Virus record (IMG/VR): IMGVR_UViG_3300013372_005453
Location: 1 to 20,249 of that record
Length of the DNA: 20,249 nt
Origin: a virus
Reading direction: 5' to 3' (one strand)
Position 1 is the stretch's first letter. Every line of letters starts with the position of its first letter. The notes beneath the pieces were generated by a model that was not told the DNA's origin, searched no databases, and saw only the letters and a program-made list of their open reading frames with translations. Shown piece after piece: positions 7,092 through 14,605 of the stretch. The translations under genes were made by a program, and so were the position numbers.

Positions 7092-8071
7092 ATAATATCT
7101 ATTATACTAGGATGAAATACTTCTGGTGTTTGATCTGTTTGCGTAACTAGCATCATTTTATTAGATAATGACATTGTTGTAGCTGATTTGGTTTCTTCTG
7201 AAAATAAATAATTCTGACTGTTAGGAATATTTACAGTTGTTATATCAGACCAAGAAATTATTTTATTACCATATTGTTTTGCCATATGATCATTTAATGA
7301 AGATTCTATATTCGACGCAGATAAACTAATATAAACTTGACAAGATCTATGAATTGCAGACAACTCCTCGATACTGAAACTCTTAGCTAAAATATTTATA
7401 TTATGAGTGTCTGATAGTACGTTTAAATTCTTATATATTTGTTCTAATCTTTGGTTAAGATTTTCTGCTATGTCACTTGGCTCCTGATTAAAAAATAACA
7501 TTAATGATATATTATCCTGATCATGAAAAGCTAGTAAAAAAGAAGTAATTAATTTATCAAACATTGCAGGATCATATCTATCTATGCAATATATTTTTGT
7601 ATTATTATTATGATGGTAAAAGTTAATAACATTATTGACTGTATTATACATTTTTGAATATCCAAATACTTTAACATTATTTATGCCATAATCTTGACTT
7701 AATAGATTCTGATATTCAATTGAATCCACGAGAATCATATCAAAACTCTCTAATTGTTTATGGTAGTTTTCTTTATTAATAATATTTTCTATTATAGGAA
7801 TAGCAATATTTTTTTTACACAAGTGGGACATATCGCATAGAATATTTATATCAGCATGCTGGATTATACAATCATATTCGTCTAATAATTCTGCATTTTC
7901 TAAATTAGATATGATGAAATTTTGGGGAACAGTTGGGTCATTTGGTAAAACAATTGGTCTAATAGTTAACCTTGAAATCTGACTATGACTATTTAAACTA
8001 TCTATAATATCTTGACTAGCGTAAGATAAACATCTATTGTGCTTATAAGGACCTATATATAAAATATTCAT
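7082..8071 (-). CDS. GT-B-like glycosyltransferase
   Basis: The 329-residue product starts with MNILYIGPYKHNRCLSYASQ, a typical first strand and loop of a GT-B N-terminal domain. It has a linker near residue 150 and a C-terminal domain with NTKIYCIDRYDPAMFDKLI, a strand-helix pair (ISLMLFFNQEPSD) and FSIEELSAIHRSCQVYISLS. The last motif is the GT4-type segment where a helix precedes the donor loop. The catalytic Glu pair is not clear; the segment after it (SNIESSLNDHMAKQYG) is only partly similar. It is coupled to the upstream GT4 gene by ATGA (8068-8071) and overlaps the downstream gene by 10 bases. The likely role is a sugar transfer step; the acceptor is unknown. Confidence 0.55.
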   Translation of the reverse strand: MNILYIGPYKHNRCLSYASQDIIDSLNSHSQISRLTIRPIVLPNDPTVPQNFIISNLENAELLDEYDCIIQHADINILCDMSHLCKKNIAIPIIENIINKENYHKQLESFDMILVDSIEYQNLLSQDYGINNVKVFGYSKMYNTVNNVINFYHHNNNTKIYCIDRYDPAMFDKLITSFLLAFHDQDNISLMLFFNQEPSDIAENLNQRLEQIYKNLNVLSDTHNINILAKSFSIEELSAIHRSCQVYISLSASNIESSLNDHMAKQYGNKIISWSDITTVNIPNSQNYLFSEETKSATTMSLSNKMMLVTQTDQTPEVFHPSIIDIICQ

Positions 8072-9741
8072 TTAGTTAGACTCTTAATATTGGCATACTG
8101 TATAAAGTCTTCTTGTATTTCGGTTTTTTGTGATCTGATTCTTTCTATTTGATTATGATTATTAATTAGTGCTTGAATATTTTGCAAAACATTCTCGTAT
8201 GAAAATCCATTGATATTCATGCCAGATTGATGAAATCCATAAGAAGCATCCTTACACATATCCAACATCATCATGCTGCTCATTTTTTCTATATCATTCA
8301 GATTATTAGCACAAATACTATGGATTATATTAAAGGCATCTTTTTTAGAAAAATTATTTGGAATATTCGTATTTAGATAGTTGATAGGATCATTCCAAGA
8401 TTTTTTGGTTTTAAATAAGTGTTCTGAGTCTAGAAAATTTTCCCATATTTTGGCTATATTATCCCAATTATAATTTATCTCGGCTAGTCGTCTAACATTA
8501 TCTTTTTTTTGTTTGATTTGACTAGGACGTAATCTTAGGTGTTTTTTTACAATTTTTACAAAATCATTATTATTTGGATAACATCTAACGGCTTTTGTTT
8601 CTAATTCTGTGAAAAATGAACCTACTTTTATAGTGTATGCATCTAGTTTATTAATAACATCAACCATGGCGCTATAGTTTATAGTCGCAATAGGAACTCC
8701 ACAAGCAGCAGCTTCTATTTGAGGCATACCAGCACCCTCACATATTGCATATTGTACATATAATGAAAAAGTATTATATATATCAGATAGTATGTTATCG
8801 CTAACTCCATTATTTACGCTTGTAAACTTAACTGTTGGCTGTAAGCATTTTGAACAGAATTTATTGGGATGAGAATATACATCTGCGTGTACACTTTTAC
8901 ATCTTGCACACTGATATGTAAAAAATACTTTATTACATAATCTATGCTCTCTTAATAACTCTGGTATTTCCCAGCCAGCATCTGGATAGCTTGTATGTAG
9001 GTACAAGTATGTATTATTGGCTTCTTTCATTCCGTCAGCAGTTAACTCATCTAATAACTGACGAAATGCTCTCATTAATTCCGGAAATAGTTTTCTTTTT
9101 TGATTCCTCATCACAGATCCTATGATGAAACTGTCCACAGGTAGTCCTAGATTTTTTTTGATATTTTCGATATCTGATTTTGGTTTAAATACATCTAAAT
9201 TAACGCCGGGTCTAGTAGTACCTATATAATTGACCTTGTTATTGCTTTGATCTTGAATGACCTGACCACCCCAATCAGAATAAGAAAATACAGCATCAGC
9301 ATTGATATATGTATCTATCCAAGGATCCTGTTGTGGTGCAGAATCTACTGTTGGCATAAGTATCCAGTTAAAATATGATCTCAAAGGAGACATTTCTTGA
9401 TAGGAACTCATCCAATAATCTCTTATGTCTATAACAACATGCGGCTTAAAGTCTATGACTACTTTATCAAATCTCCATCTTCCAAACTGATTATCTCCCC
9501 TAGACGAATATTCTGCAAATCTTGGGTCATTATCTTTTACAGCATTTGCGTAGTATCTCCAGTGAATATCTTTATCTCTAGGGTCATTGACAAATCCATA
9601 AGAGGCAAATTCTGCTAATTCATACTTATTAGTTTTATACAATCTATTTAAGAGTTCCCTAGTATAATTTCCAAATCCAGAATTTATAAAGCTGGCTTCA
9701 GAAGCAAAAAGTATTCTTAATTTTTCTTTTAATAATGTCAT
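8068..9741 (-). CDS. Family 4-type glycosyltransferase with inserted zinc ribbon
   Basis: This 557-residue protein is the clearest sugar transferase of the cluster. Residues about 7-50 form a Rossmann start (RILFASEASFINSGFGNYTR). Around 205 lies the start of the second domain (FIIGSVMRNQKRKLF), and CEGAGMPQIEAAACGVPI gives the EGxGxPxxEAxAxG signature that binds the nucleotide-sugar in GT4 enzymes. Between them, at about residues 278-299, a four-Cys zinc ribbon (CARC ... CSKC) is inserted. After about residue 430 there is a long helical tail. I recall zinc-ribbon-bearing GT4 proteins in T4-like marine phages. The ATG at 9739-9741 is the first start after the ssb terminator; I see no strong purine-rich ribosome site or clear promoter in the 24 bases between them. 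It leads a run of overlapping genes. Confidence 0.8.
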   Translation of the reverse strand: MTLLKEKLRILFASEASFINSGFGNYTRELLNRLYKTNKYELAEFASYGFVNDPRDKDIHWRYYANAVKDNDPRFAEYSSRGDNQFGRWRFDKVVIDFKPHVVIDIRDYWMSSYQEMSPLRSYFNWILMPTVDSAPQQDPWIDTYINADAVFSYSDWGGQVIQDQSNNKVNYIGTTRPGVNLDVFKPKSDIENIKKNLGLPVDSFIIGSVMRNQKRKLFPELMRAFRQLLDELTADGMKEANNTYLYLHTSYPDAGWEIPELLREHRLCNKVFFTYQCARCKSVHADVYSHPNKFCSKCLQPTVKFTSVNNGVSDNILSDIYNTFSLYVQYAICEGAGMPQIEAAACGVPIATINYSAMVDVINKLDAYTIKVGSFFTELETKAVRCYPNNNDFVKIVKKHLRLRPSQIKQKKDNVRRLAEINYNWDNIAKIWENFLDSEHLFKTKKSWNDPINYLNTNIPNNFSKKDAFNIIHSICANNLNDIEKMSSMMMLDMCKDASYGFHQSGMNINGFSYENVLQNIQALINNHNQIERIRSQKTEIQEDFIQYANIKSLTK

Positions 9742-9765
9742 AGGAATAGAATATAGATAGAGTAT

Positions 9766-9796
9766 AAAACAGGGGGCTAGGCCGCCCCCATGTTTT
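9766..9796 (-). terminator. Rho-independent terminator after ssb
   Basis: Read on the minus strand the segment forms a GC-rich hairpin: GGGGGC, a 6-base loop GGCCTA (plus 9778-9783), then GCCCCC. Outer AAAAC/GTTTT arms extend the stem, and TGTTTTAT gives a short U-tract. It lies 22 bases past the ssb stop and before the glycosyltransferase operon. Because the outer arms are A- and T-rich it could also work in the other direction, though no plus-strand gene ends here. It separates ssb from the sugar cluster. Confidence 0.85.
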
Positions 9797-9818
9797 ATTG
9801 ATTTCCTTTAGTTATAAC

Positions 9819-10196
9819 TCAAAAGGCAACGGCTTCAGCCTCAGGAGAGTCTGACTTATTGGGCTTTGTCAGTCTAGTAATTTTAGAAAAGTTATTTACT
9901 CTTACCTTTAGAGTACTGTGCTTAACCCCATCCTTTTCCCAGCTATCATTACGTAACGATCCTTCGATTAATACCAGGTCTCCTTTTTTAAAGGAATTGG
10001 CTATAACCTCAGCACCGCTATCCCATGCCTCACAGGCAATGAACGATGTGATTTTATCTTTTTCTCCATTAGACTTGGTATACTCACGAGATGTGGCAAC
10101 TGTAAAATTAACAACCGTAGTTTGCTTGCCACCAGTATTTACAACTCTAACGTCTGGATCACGAGCAAGGTTGCCTTTTATCAATGTAATATTCAT
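9819..10196 (-). CDS. ssb: Single-stranded DNA-binding protein (SSB)
   Basis: The 125-residue product is a bacterial-type SSB. It opens with MNITLIKGNLARDPDVR, the canonical first OB-fold strand, and continues with VVNFTVATSREYT, SFIACEAWDSGAEVIANSF, KKGDLVLIEGSLRNDSW and a basic/aromatic closing strand. It binds ssDNA at replication forks and hands it to the polymerase, primase and recombination proteins. The tail is short and ends SPEAEAVAF: the terminal Phe and some acidic residues of the interaction tip are kept, but not the usual DDDIPF. A GAGGAG ribosome site (plus 10206-10211) lies 9 bases before the ATG at 10194-10196. It has its own promoter and terminator, so it can be expressed separately and probably more strongly than the neighbouring operons. 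Confidence 0.95.
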   Translation of the reverse strand: MNITLIKGNLARDPDVRVVNTGGKQTTVVNFTVATSREYTKSNGEKDKITSFIACEAWDSGAEVIANSFKKGDLVLIEGSLRNDSWEKDGVKHSTLKVRVNNFSKITRLTKPNKSDSPEAEAVAF

Positions 10197-10248
10197 ACAA
10201 TAAATCTCCTCAAAAGTTAAATAAAACGAACAATGTCTTAACTAATCT

Positions 10249-10276
10249 ATTATAGCCTGTGGGAATGGACTGTCAA
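10249..10276 (-). promoter_or_regulatory. Sigma70-type promoter driving ssb
   Basis: On the minus strand there is a TTGACA (plus 10271-10276), a 16-base spacer and a TATAAT (plus 10249-10254), i.e. both hexamers match the sigma70 consensus. Transcription would begin near 10242, about 45 bases before the ssb ATG. The -35 box overlaps the stop codon of the polymerase C-half gene. It is the only consensus promoter I could see, and it implies use of the host RNA polymerase. Confidence 0.85.
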
Positions 10277-11877
10277 GAGTATGGCACAAAACATTTTTCT
10301 ACGATCAAGCCATCTTTAGCTTTCGCCTTATTGCCAGAAAAAATTAATATATTACTTTCAAATAAATGATGCTTATACTCTTCATATTTATTAGGGAAAA
10401 ATATAACAGAATCAAGCATACCTGTTTGATCTTCTATACTCACAAAGGCCATTTCTTGTCCTGGATTTTGCCCAGTTTTAGTTTTTACGATATTAATATT
10501 AGCAATCTCACCAGCAATTAGAATATTTTTTATATGAGTAGTATTTTTAAATTCTTTACAGTTGGTATTAGTCATAGCTATATCATAAGTGTCTAGTTTT
10601 GAGCATGATATTGCCACACCTAAAGCTGAGGATTCATTATCTGCTAACCAGTCTATTTTATCTAATAATGAGAATGGGGGATTAATACGAGCCGCCAGAA
10701 GATCCCGAATGATTTTTTTTCTTTTAATGTTTGTTTTTGAATGATTTATTAGGTAGGTAAATATATCAGACAAATTACTATTAATATCGATTAGTTCTTG
10801 ACAATATTCTTTTTCTTTTTTTGTTAAGTTTATAGATAGCTCATATTCAAATAATATTTCAGTTCTATTTTTTTTAAAGTAATCCAATGCCCCACAACAT
10901 ATCAGAGCCTTAGCCGCAGTTGAATTTATATTGTGCAGGATCTCAAAAAGTAATTGTGTGTACGGTAAATGCTCTATATTTTTAGTATTATTTAATTCTA
11001 ATATTTTATCGTATACAGATAATCCTATTCCTTTAATGTCTGTGAGTCCAAAATATATTTTAGTATTATGTATTGTGAATAATTTATTTAATAGCCTAAT
11101 ATCTGGTAGACATACTGATATATCCATTTCATTGGCATTACTAACTAGTTCTTTGATTTCTTGCTGTGGATCTACTTTATCTTTAGCAAATCTTAAATAC
11201 GAACAAAAAAAGGCTTGAGGGAAATGAGCTTTTGTATACGCAGATAAGTATGCATTCATAGCATAAGAAACAGAATGAGATAAATTAAATTGATATCTTT
11301 GTGCTTTTTCAATCCATCCGAAAATTTCTTCTGCCTCTTCGATAGTAACTTTATTTAAATTCTTACAGCCTTGTAAAAATTTAGTTTTAGTTTTAGCCAT
11401 AAGCTTAGTGTCTTTTTTACCTATGCTTTTTCTTAATTCGTCTGCTTCCTGAAGGTTAAAACCTGCGATGATTCTAGATATCTCCATGGCCTGCTCTTGA
11501 TATATCATTTCTCCATAGGTATCTTGTAATACTGTTTCTAAAATTGGATGAAAATAATCGATACTTTCTTGACCATTTTTTCTATCTATATAATGATTAG
11601 TGATACTTTTTCCATCTCTTATGGCTTCTAAAGAACCCGGCCTTAGTACTGCTATGAGTGCAGACAATTGTTGTATATTTTCTGGCTTCAATTTTTTAGC
11701 CGTGGTTTGACCGAATCTAGACTCTAATTGAAAAATTCCTTTAGTATTCCCATCAGAAATCAATTTCCATGTTTTATCACATAATAGATTTATATCGCTG
11801 ACTTTAGGAGAGAAGATCAATTTATTATCGTCTATAATATCGAAAGAGCACCCACAACTAAATTTGTACTTTTGCAT
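10273..11877 (-). CDS. dnaE: DNA polymerase III alpha subunit, C-terminal half (fingers, HhH, OB)
   Basis: This 534-residue protein continues the polymerase that starts at 14605. After about 35 extra residues with a short CGC motif, it enters the conserved block DKTWKLISDGNTKGIFQLES, followed by RPGSLEAIRDG and the fingers block MIYQEQAMEISRIIAGF, then ADELRKSIGKKD and FNLSHSVSYAMNAYLSAYTK. A helix-hairpin-helix-type segment (FGLTDIKGIG) and an OB-type domain (AGEIANINIVKTKTGQ) close it. It holds the incoming-nucleotide and DNA-binding parts; the catalytic aspartates are in the other half. An in-frame TTG at 11881-11883 is possible, but I chose the ATG at 11875-11877; both overlap the exonuclease gene. 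The two halves must assemble without covalent joining, since no intein motif is visible. Confidence 0.9.
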   Translation of the reverse strand: MQKYKFSCGCSFDIIDDNKLIFSPKVSDINLLCDKTWKLISDGNTKGIFQLESRFGQTTAKKLKPENIQQLSALIAVLRPGSLEAIRDGKSITNHYIDRKNGQESIDYFHPILETVLQDTYGEMIYQEQAMEISRIIAGFNLQEADELRKSIGKKDTKLMAKTKTKFLQGCKNLNKVTIEEAEEIFGWIEKAQRYQFNLSHSVSYAMNAYLSAYTKAHFPQAFFCSYLRFAKDKVDPQQEIKELVSNANEMDISVCLPDIRLLNKLFTIHNTKIYFGLTDIKGIGLSVYDKILELNNTKNIEHLPYTQLLFEILHNINSTAAKALICCGALDYFKKNRTEILFEYELSINLTKKEKEYCQELIDINSNLSDIFTYLINHSKTNIKRKKIIRDLLAARINPPFSLLDKIDWLADNESSALGVAISCSKLDTYDIAMTNTNCKEFKNTTHIKNILIAGEIANINIVKTKTGQNPGQEMAFVSIEDQTGMLDSVIFFPNKYEEYKHHLFESNILIFSGNKAKAKDGLIVEKCFVPYS

Positions 11878-12568
11878 TTCCAAAGGATCCCTTAAATTTT
11901 ACTTTTTGTCCTAAACTTCTATGTAATCGCAAAAATCTAATCATAATTTCTGCTGTGTCCTTAACATCTTTCAATGCATCGTGAGATCCTTCTTTGCTAA
12001 TTCCTAAATAGTCTCTTAAATTATCAAGTGTATAATTTTTTAATTCATTATTATACTCAAACCAATAGAATAAAACATTCATAACGTCTACTACATCTCT
12101 AGGATAAAATAGATCAGATCGTCCCTCTTTGTTAAGATTGTTATATTTTTGACTCAGTCTTTCGATAATCTTAAGATCAAATCGGTTTATATTATATCCA
12201 GCTGCTATAGGAGCAGAAAAACAAGATTTTTTACCACTAAATCTGGCGTGATACATTTGTAAATAGGAGACAAACAATTCCCAACCAGTTTTTTGATCTT
12301 GATAACCATGCCATGCTTTTAATATATCGCTTTTAGATGATCCTCTGACCTTGGAGTGAAAATCTAAAACATCACTATCTTCATATTTATAATCTGAATT
12401 ATTTTCTAAAGCCTCTGGTTTTAAGTTAACATTAAATTCAGAATTAGGAACTATCTCTAACTTTATTGGATCTACAATAATAGCAGCAATCTGAATAGGA
12501 CTACACTTATCTGGATTAACTCCATCAGTTTCCATATCAAAAACACAAAATTTTTGAAAATTAGGCAT
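11858..12568 (-). CDS. DnaQ-like DEDDh 3'-5' exonuclease (proofreading candidate)
   Basis: The 236-residue protein has all three exonuclease motifs of the DEDDh group: Exo I VFDMETDG (D11, E13), Exo II GYNINRFDLKII (D131) and Exo III HDALKDVKDTA (H196, D201). Enzymes of this family remove 3' nucleotides with two metal ions; epsilon of polymerase III is the best-known member. Sitting between the two halves of the polymerase gene, overlapping the C-half by 20 bases and the small ORF by 8, it is a strong candidate for the proofreading subunit of this phage polymerase. It is longer than the bare catalytic domain, with an insertion around residues 55-110. Direct interaction with the polymerase is inference from gene order. 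Confidence 0.9.
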   Translation of the reverse strand: MPNFQKFCVFDMETDGVNPDKCSPIQIAAIIVDPIKLEIVPNSEFNVNLKPEALENNSDYKYEDSDVLDFHSKVRGSSKSDILKAWHGYQDQKTGWELFVSYLQMYHARFSGKKSCFSAPIAAGYNINRFDLKIIERLSQKYNNLNKEGRSDLFYPRDVVDVMNVLFYWFEYNNELKNYTLDNLRDYLGISKEGSHDALKDVKDTAEIMIRFLRLHRSLGQKVKFKGSFGNAKVQI

Positions 12569-12740
12569 TGACTATCACCGTCGATCCACCATTAACATAA
12601 ATCTTGTCATTGGCATTATCTACTGCCTGAGCATTAAAAGACTTGCAGCAACTAACTTTAACACTTGGAATTTTAATATACTCTTTGGCATTAAGAGTAA
12701 ATCTTTGACCTTCTAAGACTTGCGAAAAATTTTTATTCAT
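12561..12740 (-). CDS. Small 59-residue protein between polymerase halves
   Basis: This short reading frame starts with ATG at 12738-12740, which overlaps the TGA of the polymerase N-half (ATGA), and ends with TAA at 12561-12563, overlapping the start of the exonuclease. It fills the only gap between those genes, so coupling strongly supports it being real. The product looks like a small beta-rich domain: an F..V.EGQRFTL start, KEYIKIPS, then SCCKSFNAQAVD and a strand ending STVIVNA. A pattern of the type G..F.......Y.KI......C..FNA recurs in small phage proteins, to my memory, without known function. A role as polymerase accessory is only suggested by position. Confidence 0.8.
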   Translation of the reverse strand: MNKNFSQVLEGQRFTLNAKEYIKIPSVKVSCCKSFNAQAVDNANDKIYVNGGSTVIVNA

Positions 12741-14605
12741 AGTTGAATACCTCCATTTGATAAAAGTTCTGAGATGTACATAGCCTTATCCAAGAAGGCC
12801 AAGCCTAATACATCAAATTTAATTACACCTAAAGACTCTAGGTCTTGCATCTCCATACCTGCTATAATTTGATCATTTTTAGAGTCATATACCATAGGAC
12901 AAATTTCATTTAAACTTGCACTAGATATTACAACTCCAGCAGCATGTTTCGATTGATTCGACTTTGTTCCTTCTAGACGTATAGCCTGTTCAAATCTTTT
13001 TGCGAAAGGCCCAGCCAAGGAGTTATCATCTGTAATATAGCACCACTCCTTTAGTTTGTCAACACGATTCTCTAAAGCCCATCTAATAATCGAAGATTCT
13101 CCAGTTTCATCTCTCATCTCTTGTAATTCATCAGCAATTTTAGCTTCGTCTGGTATGTGTTTGGTGATTCTATTCATTTCTTCAAAACCAACATTACCAT
13201 ATACTCTAAGTACTTCTTTTAATGCTCCTCGGCCTTTCATGGTATTATATGTGATCATCTGAGATACTTTGTCTGATCCATATTTATTTTTTACATATTC
13301 TATAACATGTTCTCTCTTATTGATTGGTACGTCCATGTCAATATCAGGTAAAGATATTCTATCCTTAGTATTTCTACCTGCAGAATAAAATCTCTCAAAA
13401 ATTAATTTATATTTTATTGGATCTATATCTGTAATACCTATCAAATAAGAAACTAAACAACCAGCAGCACTACCTCTTCCTGGGCCTGCTAGCCAATTAT
13501 TTTTCTTAACATAATCAATCATATCTTGAACTATTAAAAAATAACTTGATAATCCAGCTCCCTGTAATACTGTTAATTCTGTTTTGATTCTATCGGTATA
13601 AATATCTTCTGAGTCTACTTGTCCTTTAATCTTATCTCTCCAGCCATTACGACACAGTTGTCTTAAATATGAATCAGGATCATAACCTTCTGGACATTTA
13701 AAATTCGGCAAAAATGGATTGTGCTTAATTTCGTAGTCATCACACATGTCAGCCACAAAATTAGTATTTTCTATTTCATCATGAGTATGTAGAGTGTTCA
13801 TCTCTGTATGGTCTGGAATATGATATTTGTCCGATTTAAAAAAACATCCCATTGGAACACTATCATTATTTAGTATTTTTTTATTGATATCAGAAAAAGT
13901 AACTTTAAGATTATTACACAATAATATTCGTTGATCTATGGCATCTTCACTTTCACAATAATGAGCATCTGGAGTCGCTATAACCTTTGTGCCATTTGCC
14001 ACAGCAATTCTTCTAATAGTTTCTGTTAGCTCTACTTGTAATGGAGTATGTTCTTTATCCATTAACTGAGACTCTAAAAAAAAGTTATCGATACCAAAAA
14101 TATCTTTCATCTTAGCTACAAATTCAGTGCCAATACTCATAGGATCTTCTACCATGTATAACTTATCGGCTAATGTAGATCCCAAATGTCCACAAAAACC
14201 TATAATATTACCGTCTAGCATTTTAGCTAATTTATCTAGATTTAATCTAGGTTTTTTATAAAAATATTTTGGAGAATTTGATTCAGAGATAATCTTTATT
14301 AAAGTTTTCCATCCGTTATAATTTTTAGCCAGTAATAAAAAATGAGATAGATCTGAATTCTCTTTTGACTTTATGGACGGATCTTGTTCACATATGTATA
14401 TCTCACAACCCAGTATTGGTTTAATTCCTGCTGATCTCATTGATGAGTGGAATTGAACGGCCCCGGAGATGGTCCCGTGGTCTGTTAAAGCACATGATTT
14501 AGCTCCTATTTTCAAGCATCTGTCTGTGATCTGTTTTGGCTTACTCAGACCATCTAGTAGAGAATAGTGAGAATGAACATGCAAAGGAGTATAAAAAGAC
14601 ATCAT
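12737..14605 (-). CDS. dnaE: DNA polymerase III alpha subunit, N-terminal half (PHP and palm)
   Basis: The 622 residues hold the PHP domain (1-about 220) and the catalytic palm and thumb. PHP metal ligands appear complete: H9, H11, D18, H43, E68, H88, C138, D213 and H215. The polymerase part has GPGRGSAAGCLVSY, LPDIDMDV (420-426) and KFDVLGL (D598), which supply the three catalytic aspartates. The protein stops 24 residues after D598, where a full-length alpha subunit would go on to the fingers; that part is encoded at 10273-11877. It is therefore a natural split gene, not a truncation, because both halves are open and conserved. The start uses the first of two ATG codons and overlaps the nuclease stop (ATGA at 14602-14605). 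It synthesises phage DNA at the fork. Confidence 0.92.
   Translation of the reverse strand: MMSFYTPLHVHSHYSLLDGLSKPKQITDRCLKIGAKSCALTDHGTISGAVQFHSSMRSAGIKPILGCEIYICEQDPSIKSKENSDLSHFLLLAKNYNGWKTLIKIISESNSPKYFYKKPRLNLDKLAKMLDGNIIGFCGHLGSTLADKLYMVEDPMSIGTEFVAKMKDIFGIDNFFLESQLMDKEHTPLQVELTETIRRIAVANGTKVIATPDAHYCESEDAIDQRILLCNNLKVTFSDINKKILNNDSVPMGCFFKSDKYHIPDHTEMNTLHTHDEIENTNFVADMCDDYEIKHNPFLPNFKCPEGYDPDSYLRQLCRNGWRDKIKGQVDSEDIYTDRIKTELTVLQGAGLSSYFLIVQDMIDYVKKNNWLAGPGRGSAAGCLVSYLIGITDIDPIKYKLIFERFYSAGRNTKDRISLPDIDMDVPINKREHVIEYVKNKYGSDKVSQMITYNTMKGRGALKEVLRVYGNVGFEEMNRITKHIPDEAKIADELQEMRDETGESSIIRWALENRVDKLKEWCYITDDNSLAGPFAKRFEQAIRLEGTKSNQSKHAAGVVISSASLNEICPMVYDSKNDQIIAGMEMQDLESLGVIKFDVLGLAFLDKAMYISELLSNGGIQL

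Noticed and set aside
3227-9741. DNA base glucosylation system of the T4 type
   Set aside because: No hydroxymethylase, and no recognisable T4 alpha/beta-glucosyltransferase; the kinase alone does not support modified bases, so I list it only as one possibility.
9742-9765. Promoter for the glycosyltransferase operon (a TATACT resembling a -10 box)
   Set aside because: No acceptable -35 element precedes it (the terminator stem occupies that position), and AT-rich DNA gives such hexamers by chance.
9859-10203. Plus-strand open frame antisense to ssb (about 114 codons)
   Set aside because: It lies opposite a clear SSB, has no ribosome site and no recognisable domain; it is a shadow of the OB-fold codons.
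11800-12740. A split intein joining the two polymerase halves, as in cyanobacterial DnaE
   Set aside because: The N-half ends directly after a polymerase helix with no intein block, and the C-half begins with only about 35 non-polymerase residues without the terminal His-Asn motif and splice-site residue.
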